A stretch of DNA of 64,000 bases from Desulfovibrio piger. Its GTDB lineage: Bacteria; Desulfobacterota; Desulfovibrionia; Desulfovibrionales; Desulfovibrionaceae. The notes under the pieces were generated by a model. It made no database searches. It had not been told where the DNA came from and saw nothing but the letters and a program-made list of their open reading frames with translations. Made by a program: the position numbers and the translations under genes. Below are positions 28,772 through 36,983 of this stretch, piece by piece. The stretch is taken from NCBI RefSeq assembly GCF_951793255.1, contig NZ_OX636706.1:2598001-2662000 (forward strand), read 5' to 3'. Each line of letters begins with the position of its first letter. The first letter of the stretch is position 1.

Positions 28772-30084
28772 GCGTTTTCCTGCTTACCAGCCAGCGCAAC
28801 GCCATGCGCGCCCTGGCCAGCCAGGGCATCTTCGCCACAGACTGCCACGCCCAGGTCTGCAGCATCATCGCCCAGCACCTGAGCCCGGCCCATGCGGCCC
28901 TCATCGCCGAGCCCCAGCACGATCCCGGCCAACAGCGCATCGACTGGTACGCCTGCGTGAACGGGACCGCCACCCCGGTGAGCGCGCTCCCTGCCGAAGA
29001 GGCGGAGCGCCTGCGGGCCCGCGCCGGTGAACTGGCCCGGGACATCCTGCAGCTGTCGGAACAATGGGGAAAGGACGCCCAAAGCCGCGAGGCCCTTGCC
29101 GGCCAGATGCTCGCCCTGGTCCTGCAACACCCCCATGAAGACGATCTCTGGTCCGTGGACGGCCAGCCCGTCCTGGTGAACTGGGGCTTTGCTCCGGGAG
29201 CCGTCGGCGCCATGCCCCAGGATCTCAGCCGTATGGGCGGCACCATCCCCGTGGCAGCCGCGGCGGCCCCCGTGGCTGCGGCTGCCGTGCCTGTAGCCGC
29301 TGCCGGCAGCGGCTGCCTTGGCTGGCTGCTGCCGCTCCTGCTGGCCCTGCTCCTGCTCTGGCTGCTGCTGGCGGCCCTGGGCATCCTGCCCTCTCCCCTG
29401 CCCGCATCCTGCCTCAAACCGGCGGTCGATCCCCGTCTCGATCAGGCCACCCAGGCAGCGGAAAAGCAGCGTAACGAGCTGGAAGAGCTGCTGCGCCAGC
29501 TGCGGGAAAAAGCCCTGCTCTGCAAACCGCCGCAGCCCAAGCCGGAACCGAAGCCGGAGCCGCCAAAGCCCGATCCTGAAGTGGTCACGCCCCAGCTGGT
29601 GCCTGACAAACCCATCGAGCCTGCGCCCGAGCCCAAGCCGGAACCGAAGCCCAAGCCTGAGCCCAAACCTGAACCCAAGCCCGAACCGAAGCCCAAGCCC
29701 CGCAAGAACGAGGATCTGAACATCCCCGCCGATGCGGCCAAAAAGAACGACCTGAGCTTCCTGGAAGGCTGCTGGCAGAGCGATACGGGCCTGTTCTCGC
29801 ATCCGTCCAATACGCCCATCATCGCCGAGTACTGCTTCGACAAGAAGGGCCAGGGACGGCGCTTCGTGCGCGAAGAGAACGGCCAGGTCTGCAGCGGCCC
29901 GGCCACGGCCAAGTTCGAGGGCAACCGCCTTGTCTGGCGGGCCGGGTCGGCCCCCTGCCCCAAGGGCAACCAGTATGTGCCCCAGCAGGTACAGTGCACC
30001 GGCAACGACAAGAGCACCCGCTGCCAGGGCGTGGAACAGAGCAAGCGCAACCTGCGCTGGAAAGCTGACTTCAAGAGGAAATAA
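28768..30084 (+). CDS. srfA: SrfA-family protein
   Basis: A 438-residue protein. The N-terminal 180 residues include RIDWYA (58-62), a phrase I associate with the SrfA family of Salmonella-type srfABC loci, where a small alpha/beta domain precedes a long linker. A single membrane helix follows (183-207), then a coiled segment, a long Pro-Lys-Glu repeat (about residues 255-312) and a C-terminal domain of about 120 residues with six cysteines, probably disulfide-bonded in the periplasm. The rigid charged linker resembles that of TonB and could span the periplasm. Position directly before srfB and srfC supports the call more than the sequence does. Confidence 0.72.
   Translation: MSVFLLTSQRNAMRALASQGIFATDCHAQVCSIIAQHLSPAHAALIAEPQHDPGQQRIDWYACVNGTATPVSALPAEEAERLRARAGELARDILQLSEQWGKDAQSREALAGQMLALVLQHPHEDDLWSVDGQPVLVNWGFAPGAVGAMPQDLSRMGGTIPVAAAAAPVAAAAVPVAAAGSGCLGWLLPLLLALLLLWLLLAALGILPSPLPASCLKPAVDPRLDQATQAAEKQRNELEELLRQLREKALLCKPPQPKPEPKPEPPKPDPEVVTPQLVPDKPIEPAPEPKPEPKPKPEPKPEPKPEPKPKPRKNEDLNIPADAAKKNDLSFLEGCWQSDTGLFSHPSNTPIIAEYCFDKKGQGRRFVREENGQVCSGPATAKFEGNRLVWRAGSAPCPKGNQYVPQQVQCTGNDKSTRCQGVEQSKRNLRWKADFKRK
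29530..29706 (+). repeat. Degenerate tandem repeat encoding (Pro-Lys-Pro-Glu)n
   Basis: Repeated 12-nt units of the type CCGAAGCCGGAG / CCCAAGCCTGAG inside the SrfA-like gene. They encode the extended linker between membrane helix and C-terminal domain and vary in the third codon positions, so selection acts on the protein. Confidence 0.85.
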
Positions 30085-30086
30085 GC

Positions 30087-33000
30087 ATGGATGTCATTCC
30101 CCACTACCTTTCGCCCGTGAGCATCATCCCCGGCGGATGTCCCCAGTTCCTGGACTTTGCCCTGCCGCTGGAAGCCCTGGGCAAGCACGTCCGCTATTTC
30201 TATGAAGAGCTCAAGGGAGAAGGCAGCGGCGGCCGCTATACGCATTTCCTCCACTGTCTGGAGAACCGCGACAACGTCTTCACCGACCAGCTGACCGGCA
30301 AGGAATACACGGGCGACACCTATTCCATGCAGGCCGCCAAAGAGCTCAAGACCTGGGACGGCCAGTGGTTGCCCGTGCCCTTCCTGCGCACGCTGGAACA
30401 GTGCTGGCCCGACGGCGGCAAATGCTTCGAATGCGGCCCCTCCAACTGGGCCCGGGCCCGGGTCATGCCTTCCAGCAAGGACCCGAACATGCTGCGCGTG
30501 GTCATCATCTTCGACACCACCGTGGAAGAGCGCCCCGCCGGCGAGGACCGCTATCACGCCCTGTCTCCCCAGGATGTCGGCGCCCACGGGCACTTCATGC
30601 TGGCCCACCATGTGCGGGACAATTCCTGGTTCCTCAACGAGGCCTGGGTGGACCAGTGGCTGCTGGAACTGTACACGGCACGCAACCAGGGCAAGCGCCG
30701 CGGCGCGGCCTGGGGCGAGGAAGACCCCTATGTGCTCAAGCATCTGGCCAGCTATCTCACCTGGCTGGACATCGTGCGTCTGGCCGTCAAGGACGTGGCC
30801 GTGCAGGTCATCAATCCTGCCCGGGACACGCCGGTGGACGTGGACCTGATCCTGGACATCGGCAATTCCCGCACCACGGGCATCCTGGTGGAGACACCGC
30901 CCCAGTGCAGCACCGACCTCAACCAGAGCTATGTGCTGCGCCTGCGCGATTTGAGCCAGCCCGATCTGGAATACGCCGATCCGTTCGAGACCCGGGTGGA
31001 ATTCGTGGACGCCACCTTCGGAAACGATACCCTGAGCCGCCGCTCCGGCCGCCAGACCCCGGCCTTTGCCTGGCCCTCGGCCGTGCGCATCGGTCCCGAG
31101 GCGGCACGTCTGGCCACGCAGGCCGTCTGCGCGGAAGGCACCACCGGCATGTCCAGCCCCAAGCGCTACCTGTGGGACGAGCGTCCGTGGCAGCAGACCT
31201 GGCGCTACAACACCAGCGGCAACACCGAGCCCATGGTCAACCGCGGCCTGTTCGCCCGCCAGCTCAATCCGCAGGGCACGCCGCTCTCCTGCTTTGACGA
31301 TCCCCTGTTCCGCCGCAGCCCTTCCCTGAAGAAGCAGCAGCCCGAACCGGTGTTCGAGTCCCTGTTCACGCGCTCCTCGCTGATGATGTTCATGCTGGGC
31401 GAGATCCTCACCCAGACGCTCATCACCATCAATTCGCCCGCCACCCGTGCCCGGGGACGGCTGCCCAACCTGCCCCGGCGTCTGCGCCGCCTCATCTTCA
31501 CCGTACCCACGGCCATGCCCGTGGCGGAAAAACGCATCTTCCGGCGGTGGGTGCTCTGGGCCGTCAAGGTCATCTGGGAAGGCCTCGGCTGGTCGGAGTG
31601 GTATGTGCCGCCGCAGCAGCAGAACAGGATCCGGTCCGGGGATTACCGCACCAGCCCGCTGGTGCGCTGTGACTGGGACGAGGCCAGCTGCTCCCAGCTG
31701 GTGCTGCTCTACAACGAGCTTACCGTCAAACAGCACGGGGACGCCCACCACCTGTTCCACCTGATGGGCAAAAAGCGCGCCCGCTACAGCGATCATCCCT
31801 GCGTGCGCATCGCGTCCATCGACATCGGCGGCGGCACCACGGACCTGTCCATCACCACCTACGAACTGGCCAGCGGCGAGGGCGACACGGCCCGCATCGT
31901 GCCGCATACCGAGTTCCGCGACGGCTTCAACATCGCCGGTGACGAAGTGGCTCGCGAAGTGGTGCTCCAGCACGTCATCCCGGCCGTTTCCGATGCCCTG
32001 CAGGCCCGGGGCGTCCAGGAGCCGCGCCTGCTGCTGGCCCAGCTTTTCGGCCGCGATACCATCGGCATGTCGCAAGAGCAGCGCAACACCCGTATCCGCC
32101 TGGTACGGCAGGTGGCCCTGCCTGTGGCCCTGGGTTTGCTGCGCGTGTGCGAGCAGGACAGCGACGTCCATCTGGACCAGACCTGCACCCTGGGGGACTT
32201 TTTCGAGCCTGCCGTGGGCGACGCCCCGGCAAACGGCCGGACCGGGGAAGAAGAGGCCCCGGCGGAGAACGGCACGTTCCGCCCCGCCATCCTGGCCCTG
32301 CGCCCGCAGCAGTCCACCCTGGATGCCGTGACGGCCCTGGTGCGCGACACGGTGCCCGGTCTGGATGACTTTTCCATCATGGATGTGCCCATCACGATCA
32401 GCCCGCAAAAACTCCAGGCCACCATCCAGCGGACCCTGGCCCCCACGCTCTCGGCCCTCTGCGAGCTGGTGCACCTGTACGATACCGACATGCTGCTGCT
32501 GACGGGCCGCCCCAGCGCCTGGAAGGTGGTCGCCTCCACGGTCATGGCCAAGCTGCCCGTGCCGCCGGACCGCATCATCCCCATGCGCCGCTATCATGTG
32601 GGCAGCTGGTATCCTTTCCCCGATACGCTGGGCCGTATCCAGGACCCCAAGACCACCGTGGTCGTGGGCGCCATCCTCTGCGCCCTGGCCGAAGGGCATA
32701 TCGAAGGCTTCTCCTTCGATTCCAACGCGCTGCGTCTGACCTCCACCGCCCGCTATATCGGCGAGCTGGACATCAATACCCAGTTGCGCGCCCCCAAGGT
32801 CTGGTTCAAGGTGGACGTGGACGCCAAAAGCGGTGTGGAGCTGAACCGCACCGTGGCCTTCAACGGCCAGCTCGGCATCGGCTACCGCCAGCTGGGGGCC
32901 GAACGCTGGCCCGCCACCCGCTACCACCTGCTGACCTTCGCCAGTGAAGACGCCCGCGCCCGCGCCTCGGGCCGTCTGCCCTACAAGGTGGACGTCACCC

Positions 33001-33209
33001 TCAACGTGGCCGAGATGCTGGACGATGAGGACATGCCCGTCAGCAACGGCGAGCGGGAAGAACGCAGCGAAGGGGAATTCAGCATCACCGCCATCACGGA
33101 CAATGCCGGCAACTTCGTCTCGCCCCGGGATCTGGAGATCCGTCTGCAGACCCTGCCCACGGACGAAGGCTACTGGCTGGATACCGGCGTCGTGAACGCC
33201 GCCAACTAG
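30087..33209 (+). CDS. srfB: SrfB-family protein with actin/Hsp70-type ATPase core
   Basis: A 1040-residue cytoplasmic protein, the length expected of SrfB (about 1,000 residues). Two glycine-rich phosphate loops of the ASKHA fold are visible: DIGNSRTTG at 257-265 and DIGGGTTDLS at 579-588, separated by about 320 residues as large insertions allow. A dedicated N-terminal domain (1-240) has cysteines and a YTARN block, and the C-terminal third is beta-rich. The gene starts two bases after the srfA stop and is followed by srfC. In Salmonella, srfABC is listed among virulence-associated loci but its biochemistry is unknown. An ATP-driven conformational or polymerising role is inference from the fold. 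Confidence 0.88.
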   Translation: MDVIPHYLSPVSIIPGGCPQFLDFALPLEALGKHVRYFYEELKGEGSGGRYTHFLHCLENRDNVFTDQLTGKEYTGDTYSMQAAKELKTWDGQWLPVPFLRTLEQCWPDGGKCFECGPSNWARARVMPSSKDPNMLRVVIIFDTTVEERPAGEDRYHALSPQDVGAHGHFMLAHHVRDNSWFLNEAWVDQWLLELYTARNQGKRRGAAWGEEDPYVLKHLASYLTWLDIVRLAVKDVAVQVINPARDTPVDVDLILDIGNSRTTGILVETPPQCSTDLNQSYVLRLRDLSQPDLEYADPFETRVEFVDATFGNDTLSRRSGRQTPAFAWPSAVRIGPEAARLATQAVCAEGTTGMSSPKRYLWDERPWQQTWRYNTSGNTEPMVNRGLFARQLNPQGTPLSCFDDPLFRRSPSLKKQQPEPVFESLFTRSSLMMFMLGEILTQTLITINSPATRARGRLPNLPRRLRRLIFTVPTAMPVAEKRIFRRWVLWAVKVIWEGLGWSEWYVPPQQQNRIRSGDYRTSPLVRCDWDEASCSQLVLLYNELTVKQHGDAHHLFHLMGKKRARYSDHPCVRIASIDIGGGTTDLSITTYELASGEGDTARIVPHTEFRDGFNIAGDEVAREVVLQHVIPAVSDALQARGVQEPRLLLAQLFGRDTIGMSQEQRNTRIRLVRQVALPVALGLLRVCEQDSDVHLDQTCTLGDFFEPAVGDAPANGRTGEEEAPAENGTFRPAILALRPQQSTLDAVTALVRDTVPGLDDFSIMDVPITISPQKLQATIQRTLAPTLSALCELVHLYDTDMLLLTGRPSAWKVVASTVMAKLPVPPDRIIPMRRYHVGSWYPFPDTLGRIQDPKTTVVVGAILCALAEGHIEGFSFDSNALRLTSTARYIGELDINTQLRAPKVWFKVDVDAKSGVELNRTVAFNGQLGIGYRQLGAERWPATRYHLLTFASEDARARASGRLPYKVDVTLNVAEMLDDEDMPVSNGEREERSEGEFSITAITDNAGNFVSPRDLEIRLQTLPTDEGYWLDTGVVNAAN

Positions 33210-33233
33210 CGACGGACAGACAGGAGCATCATC

Positions 33234-35867
33234 ATGCAGGAACAAGACATTCAGCTGGCAGCGCGCTGTGCCCGTCTGGCGGAACAGTCGCGCCATGCCG
33301 CCACCTGGCTGGCCGACAATCGCGAGACCGTGGGCAGCGAATGCACCACGCTGCAAAAAGAGATGCGCCGGGCCGCCCGCTTTTTCGGCAAGTGCGAACA
33401 GGCCGCCCGCCGCAAGATGTGTGTGGGCGTCTTCGGCCCCAGCCAGTCCGGCAAATCCTACCTCATCTCGGCTCTGGCCCGCGACAGCCGCGGCGATCTG
33501 CTGGCGGACTTCTGCGGCCGGACGTCGGATTTCATTACCGAGATCAATCCCGAAGGCGGCAAGGAATCCACCGGGCTGGTGACCCGCTTCACCACCACGC
33601 CGCCCCAGGGGCTGACGCCGGACTTTCCCATCCGGCTGCGCCTGCTCTCCGAGATGGACGTGGTCCGCGTGCTGGCCAATACCTATTATGCCGACTGCGA
33701 ACACAAGCAGATGCCCGATGCCGACGCCATGCGGTCCGCCCTCGAGCGACTGACCCAGACGGCCCGCCAGTCTTCGCCCAGCGCCAGCAGCGTCACCGCC
33801 GATGACGTGGAAGACCTGCGCGAATACCTCAACCGCAACTTTCTCTCCAAACCGCGCGTCCAGATGCTGCAACAGGGTTACTGGGCACAGGCCGTCAGCC
33901 TGGCCCCCCTGCTGCCCCTGAGCTATCGGGCGGAACTTTTCGGCATCATCTGGAACAACCAGCCCAAATTCCAGCAGCTCTTCCTCGAGCTTTGCCAGGC
34001 TCTGGAGGCCCTGGGCAACCCGGCCGAGGCCGACTGCCCGCTGGAGGCCCTGCTGCCGCGACAGACCAGCATCATCGACGTGGCCCTGCTGGCCGGGCTG
34101 GGGACCAACAGTGCGGAAGACCGCCTGACCCTGCTGGGCAAGGACGGACGCAAGGCCGCCCTGCCCCGTGCCGTGGTCACGGCCCTGACGGCGGAGATCA
34201 CCATCTTCATGCGGGAACAGCCGGACGACTTCTTCTCCTACACGGACCTGCTGGACTTTCCGGGTTATCGCTCCCGCCTCAAGATCCTGGACCTGGACAA
34301 GGAGCTGGAACGCGAAGGCGCGCTGCAGAACCTTTTCCTGCGCGGCAAGGTGGCCTATCTTTTCGAGCGCTATTGCGAAGAGCACGAACTGACCAGCATG
34401 CTGCTCTGCATCGGCCCCGGCAACCAGGAGGTGCAGGATCTGCCCCGCGCCGTATACGACTGGATCTGCTCCACCCACGGCGAGAACCCGGCCCACCGTG
34501 CCGGCAAGGCCCCTTCCCTGTTCTTCGTGCTCACCAAGATGGACATGGAGTTCGAGAAAAAAGCCGGCTCGCCTTCCGTGGAACAGCGCTGGAACACGCG
34601 CCTGCAGTCCTCCCTGCTGGACTTTTTCGGCAAGCAGCATGACTGGCCCACCAACTGGGACGGCGCGCATCCCTTCCGCAACATCTTCCTGCTGCGCAAC
34701 CCCAATTTCCGTTGCGAGGCCATCTTCACCTTCGATGCCCAGGGCAACGAGAGCGGTGTCCGTCCCGACCAGATCGCCTATGTGGAAGAAGTGCGCCGGG
34801 CTTTTGTGGATTCGCCGCTGGTGCGTCGCCATGTGGACGACCCCGAAGCCGTCTGGCAGGCGGCCATGACGCTCAATGACGGCGGCATCAGCCTGCTGCG
34901 CCAGCGTCTGCGCCCCCTCTGCAATCCCGAGCTCAAGCGGCATCAGATCGGTGTGGGGCTGGACGAACAGGCCGAACGCGTCCTGACGGCGCTGGGCGTC
35001 TACTACCAGAGTGACGACCGTGAGGAGCTGCGCCGCCAGAAAGAGACCCTGGCCCGCAATCTGGCCGTTTTGCTGGCCCGTGTGGCCCAAAGCCAGACTT
35101 TTGGCGAGATGCTCCACCGCCTGCAGGTCAGCGATCACGATCTGTACGCCCTGTGTGCGCAGGTCACCTCCGCCATGCCTGAAGCGGAAAACGGCGGGGC
35201 CGCGCCTGCCTCCATCGGTGTGCGCGTCTCGCAACAGGACATTTTGGACGACCTTTTCGGTGATGAAGCCCCTGTGGCCACCGAGGTGCCCGGCACAGCA
35301 CCCGTCACAGGCAAGGACAGCGCGGCCGAACTGGCCGAAGCCGTGTTCGATGCCTGGGTGGAACAGGTCCGCCAGTTCGCGGCCGACGCGGAGACGCGCA
35401 CCTTCTTTGCCATGCCCGCGCGCGAGCTGGACCAGTTCTGCCACGAGCTGCTGCTCTCGGCCCAGCGCTGCCGGGTGCGCCAGCAGATGGAAGAAGATCT
35501 GCGTGCCTGCTCCGCTTACAGCAACCTCGAACGGGAGCGCCTGCTCTGGAAACAGGCCAGTCTGGCCGCCGACGCCATCAACGCCTTCGTGGACTGGCTG
35601 GGCTTCGACCCGCGTCATCACAGCGAGCAGGAACGCACCATCATCTTCCGGGACAAGCCCGTGGTCCTTTTCCCGGCCGTCAGCGATCCCGTGGGCGAAC
35701 CGCTCATCGGTGAAGTGGAAGCGCCCTACGACCGGCAGTGGTATACCGACTGGCTGCGCGCCCTGATGCACGGCATCACCGCCAACGTGGACTTCGACGG
35801 CCAGCAGATCCGCAACCCCCAACAGAACAAACGCCTGTACGACATCCTGCAGGCATTCAAAGGATAA
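33234..35867 (+). CDS. srfC: SrfC-family dynamin-like GTPase
   Basis: An 877-residue cytoplasmic protein. An N-terminal helical stretch leads to a P-loop GPSQSGKS (68-75), a switch-I like STGLVTRFT (112-120), a G3 motif DFPG (341-344) and a G4-like TKMD (434-437). The spread-out G1-G3 spacing, with a helical insertion of about 200 residues, and the long helical C-terminal half (500-877) recall dynamin-superfamily members acting on membranes, though the insertion is unusual. ATG 33234 follows GGAG. It is tightly spaced after srfB, and their co-occurrence defines the family. The pairing of a GTPase with an actin-like ATPase is notable. Confidence 0.87.
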   Translation: MQEQDIQLAARCARLAEQSRHAATWLADNRETVGSECTTLQKEMRRAARFFGKCEQAARRKMCVGVFGPSQSGKSYLISALARDSRGDLLADFCGRTSDFITEINPEGGKESTGLVTRFTTTPPQGLTPDFPIRLRLLSEMDVVRVLANTYYADCEHKQMPDADAMRSALERLTQTARQSSPSASSVTADDVEDLREYLNRNFLSKPRVQMLQQGYWAQAVSLAPLLPLSYRAELFGIIWNNQPKFQQLFLELCQALEALGNPAEADCPLEALLPRQTSIIDVALLAGLGTNSAEDRLTLLGKDGRKAALPRAVVTALTAEITIFMREQPDDFFSYTDLLDFPGYRSRLKILDLDKELEREGALQNLFLRGKVAYLFERYCEEHELTSMLLCIGPGNQEVQDLPRAVYDWICSTHGENPAHRAGKAPSLFFVLTKMDMEFEKKAGSPSVEQRWNTRLQSSLLDFFGKQHDWPTNWDGAHPFRNIFLLRNPNFRCEAIFTFDAQGNESGVRPDQIAYVEEVRRAFVDSPLVRRHVDDPEAVWQAAMTLNDGGISLLRQRLRPLCNPELKRHQIGVGLDEQAERVLTALGVYYQSDDREELRRQKETLARNLAVLLARVAQSQTFGEMLHRLQVSDHDLYALCAQVTSAMPEAENGGAAPASIGVRVSQQDILDDLFGDEAPVATEVPGTAPVTGKDSAAELAEAVFDAWVEQVRQFAADAETRTFFAMPARELDQFCHELLLSAQRCRVRQQMEEDLRACSAYSNLERERLLWKQASLAADAINAFVDWLGFDPRHHSEQERTIIFRDKPVVLFPAVSDPVGEPLIGEVEAPYDRQWYTDWLRALMHGITANVDFDGQQIRNPQQNKRLYDILQAFKG

Positions 35868-35869
35868 CG

Positions 35870-36973
35870 ATGAAAGCCATCATTGCCCCTGATGCCGCGC
35901 GCACGCCCGGCGTGGCCGTCATCTGCGTGTACGATGCCCCCGGTGCGGGCCCGGCCGATGTGGCCATCTATTCGGGCGACGGCAAATACCTGTCCGCTTC
36001 CGGCTGGCAGGAAAGCCGCGTCTCCCTGCCCGTGGACGCCCATGATGATGACAGCGGCTGCCTCCGCCTGCAGGTAGGTGCCGCCGTAGTGGACAATCTG
36101 GACAAGCTGGAACGCTATCTGTTCATGGCCGGTGACCAGAAGTGCGTCCTCCAGATCAAGGATCTCGTCTATTCCCGCATGCAGGGCGGGGACGGCATGG
36201 GGCATGCGGCTTCCCCTGCAGCCGCGCCCGCGTCGCAGCCCGTGCTGCTCCCCGATCCAGAGCCGGAACCGGCCCCCATACCAGCACCGGCCCCCGATCC
36301 CGAACCGGAAGCGGAGCCTTCGCCGCTGCTGGCCGGAGCGCCGCTGGAGATGGATCAGCCCGCCGCGGAGACGGCGAAAGAAAAAAACTCCTCCGGCAGT
36401 CTGCTCTGGATCATCCTGGGCCTCGTCCTGCTGGCCCTGGCCGCTGCCGCGGTCTGGTGGTTCTTCCTGCGGGCCACGCCCCCGCCGCCTCCGCCCATGG
36501 CGCCACAAACTCCGGCGACCCGGCAGGAGGCGGCAGCGCCCCAGCAGACGGCACCGGCCGGGTCGGAGAAAGCTCCGGCGGCTCCTGCCGCGGTGGCGCC
36601 GTTGCAACAGGCCCGCGAGCATCTGCGCGGCACGGCTGATCCCGCCACCAGCCTGGAGCTGGCCCGCCCCCTGCGTACGCCCCAGGCCGGCAACGATGAG
36701 AGCGACGCGGCCTTCCTGCTGCTGGAAGACGCTGCCCAGAAAGGCAATGCCGAAGCCATGTTTTTGGTGGGCCAGTTCTATGATCCGCAGTCGAAGCTGC
36801 CGCGCGGCAGCATCCCCGCGGACATGAGCCAGGCGAAACACTGGTATGACAATGCCAAGAGCAAGGGCTATGCGGAAGCGGACAAGGCGCTAGCGGCCCT
36901 GCGCCGTCATGTGGAAGGCGAGGCCGCCAAGGGCAACGCCGAGGCCTCGCTCCTGCTGCGCGAGTGGAAATAA
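35870..36973 (+). CDS. Single-pass membrane protein with Sel1-like repeat
   Basis: A 367-residue protein starting two bases after the srfC stop. The N-terminal 110 residues form a small beta-rich domain with no close family known to me. A Pro/Glu/Ala-rich linker leads to a membrane helix (about residues 182-206, LLWIILGLVLLALAAAAVWWF), a second Pro-rich linker and a C-terminal Sel1-type repeat (EDAAQKGNAEAMFLVGQFYD, then AKHWYDNAKSKGYAEA), a fold that mediates protein contacts. Its layout, globular cytoplasmic domain, one helix, proline-rich periplasmic arm and small end domain, copies that of the SrfA-like protein. Probably a scaffold linking cytoplasm and periplasm. Confidence 0.8.
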   Translation: MKAIIAPDAARTPGVAVICVYDAPGAGPADVAIYSGDGKYLSASGWQESRVSLPVDAHDDDSGCLRLQVGAAVVDNLDKLERYLFMAGDQKCVLQIKDLVYSRMQGGDGMGHAASPAAAPASQPVLLPDPEPEPAPIPAPAPDPEPEAEPSPLLAGAPLEMDQPAAETAKEKNSSGSLLWIILGLVLLALAAAAVWWFFLRATPPPPPPMAPQTPATRQEAAAPQQTAPAGSEKAPAAPAAVAPLQQAREHLRGTADPATSLELARPLRTPQAGNDESDAAFLLLEDAAQKGNAEAMFLVGQFYDPQSKLPRGSIPADMSQAKHWYDNAKSKGYAEADKALAALRRHVEGEAAKGNAEASLLLREWK

Positions 36974-36983
36974 GGAGAAGATC

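Noticed and set aside
29530..29706. CRISPR-like array
   Set aside because: The short repeats are coding Pro-Lys-Pro-Glu units inside one gene, without spacers.
29442..35822. Very long open frame on the minus strand opposite srfABC
   Set aside because: No ribosome site, repetitive low-complexity translation (Gly/His/Gln rich) and complete overlap with well-supported genes; high GC and third-position bias keep this frame open.
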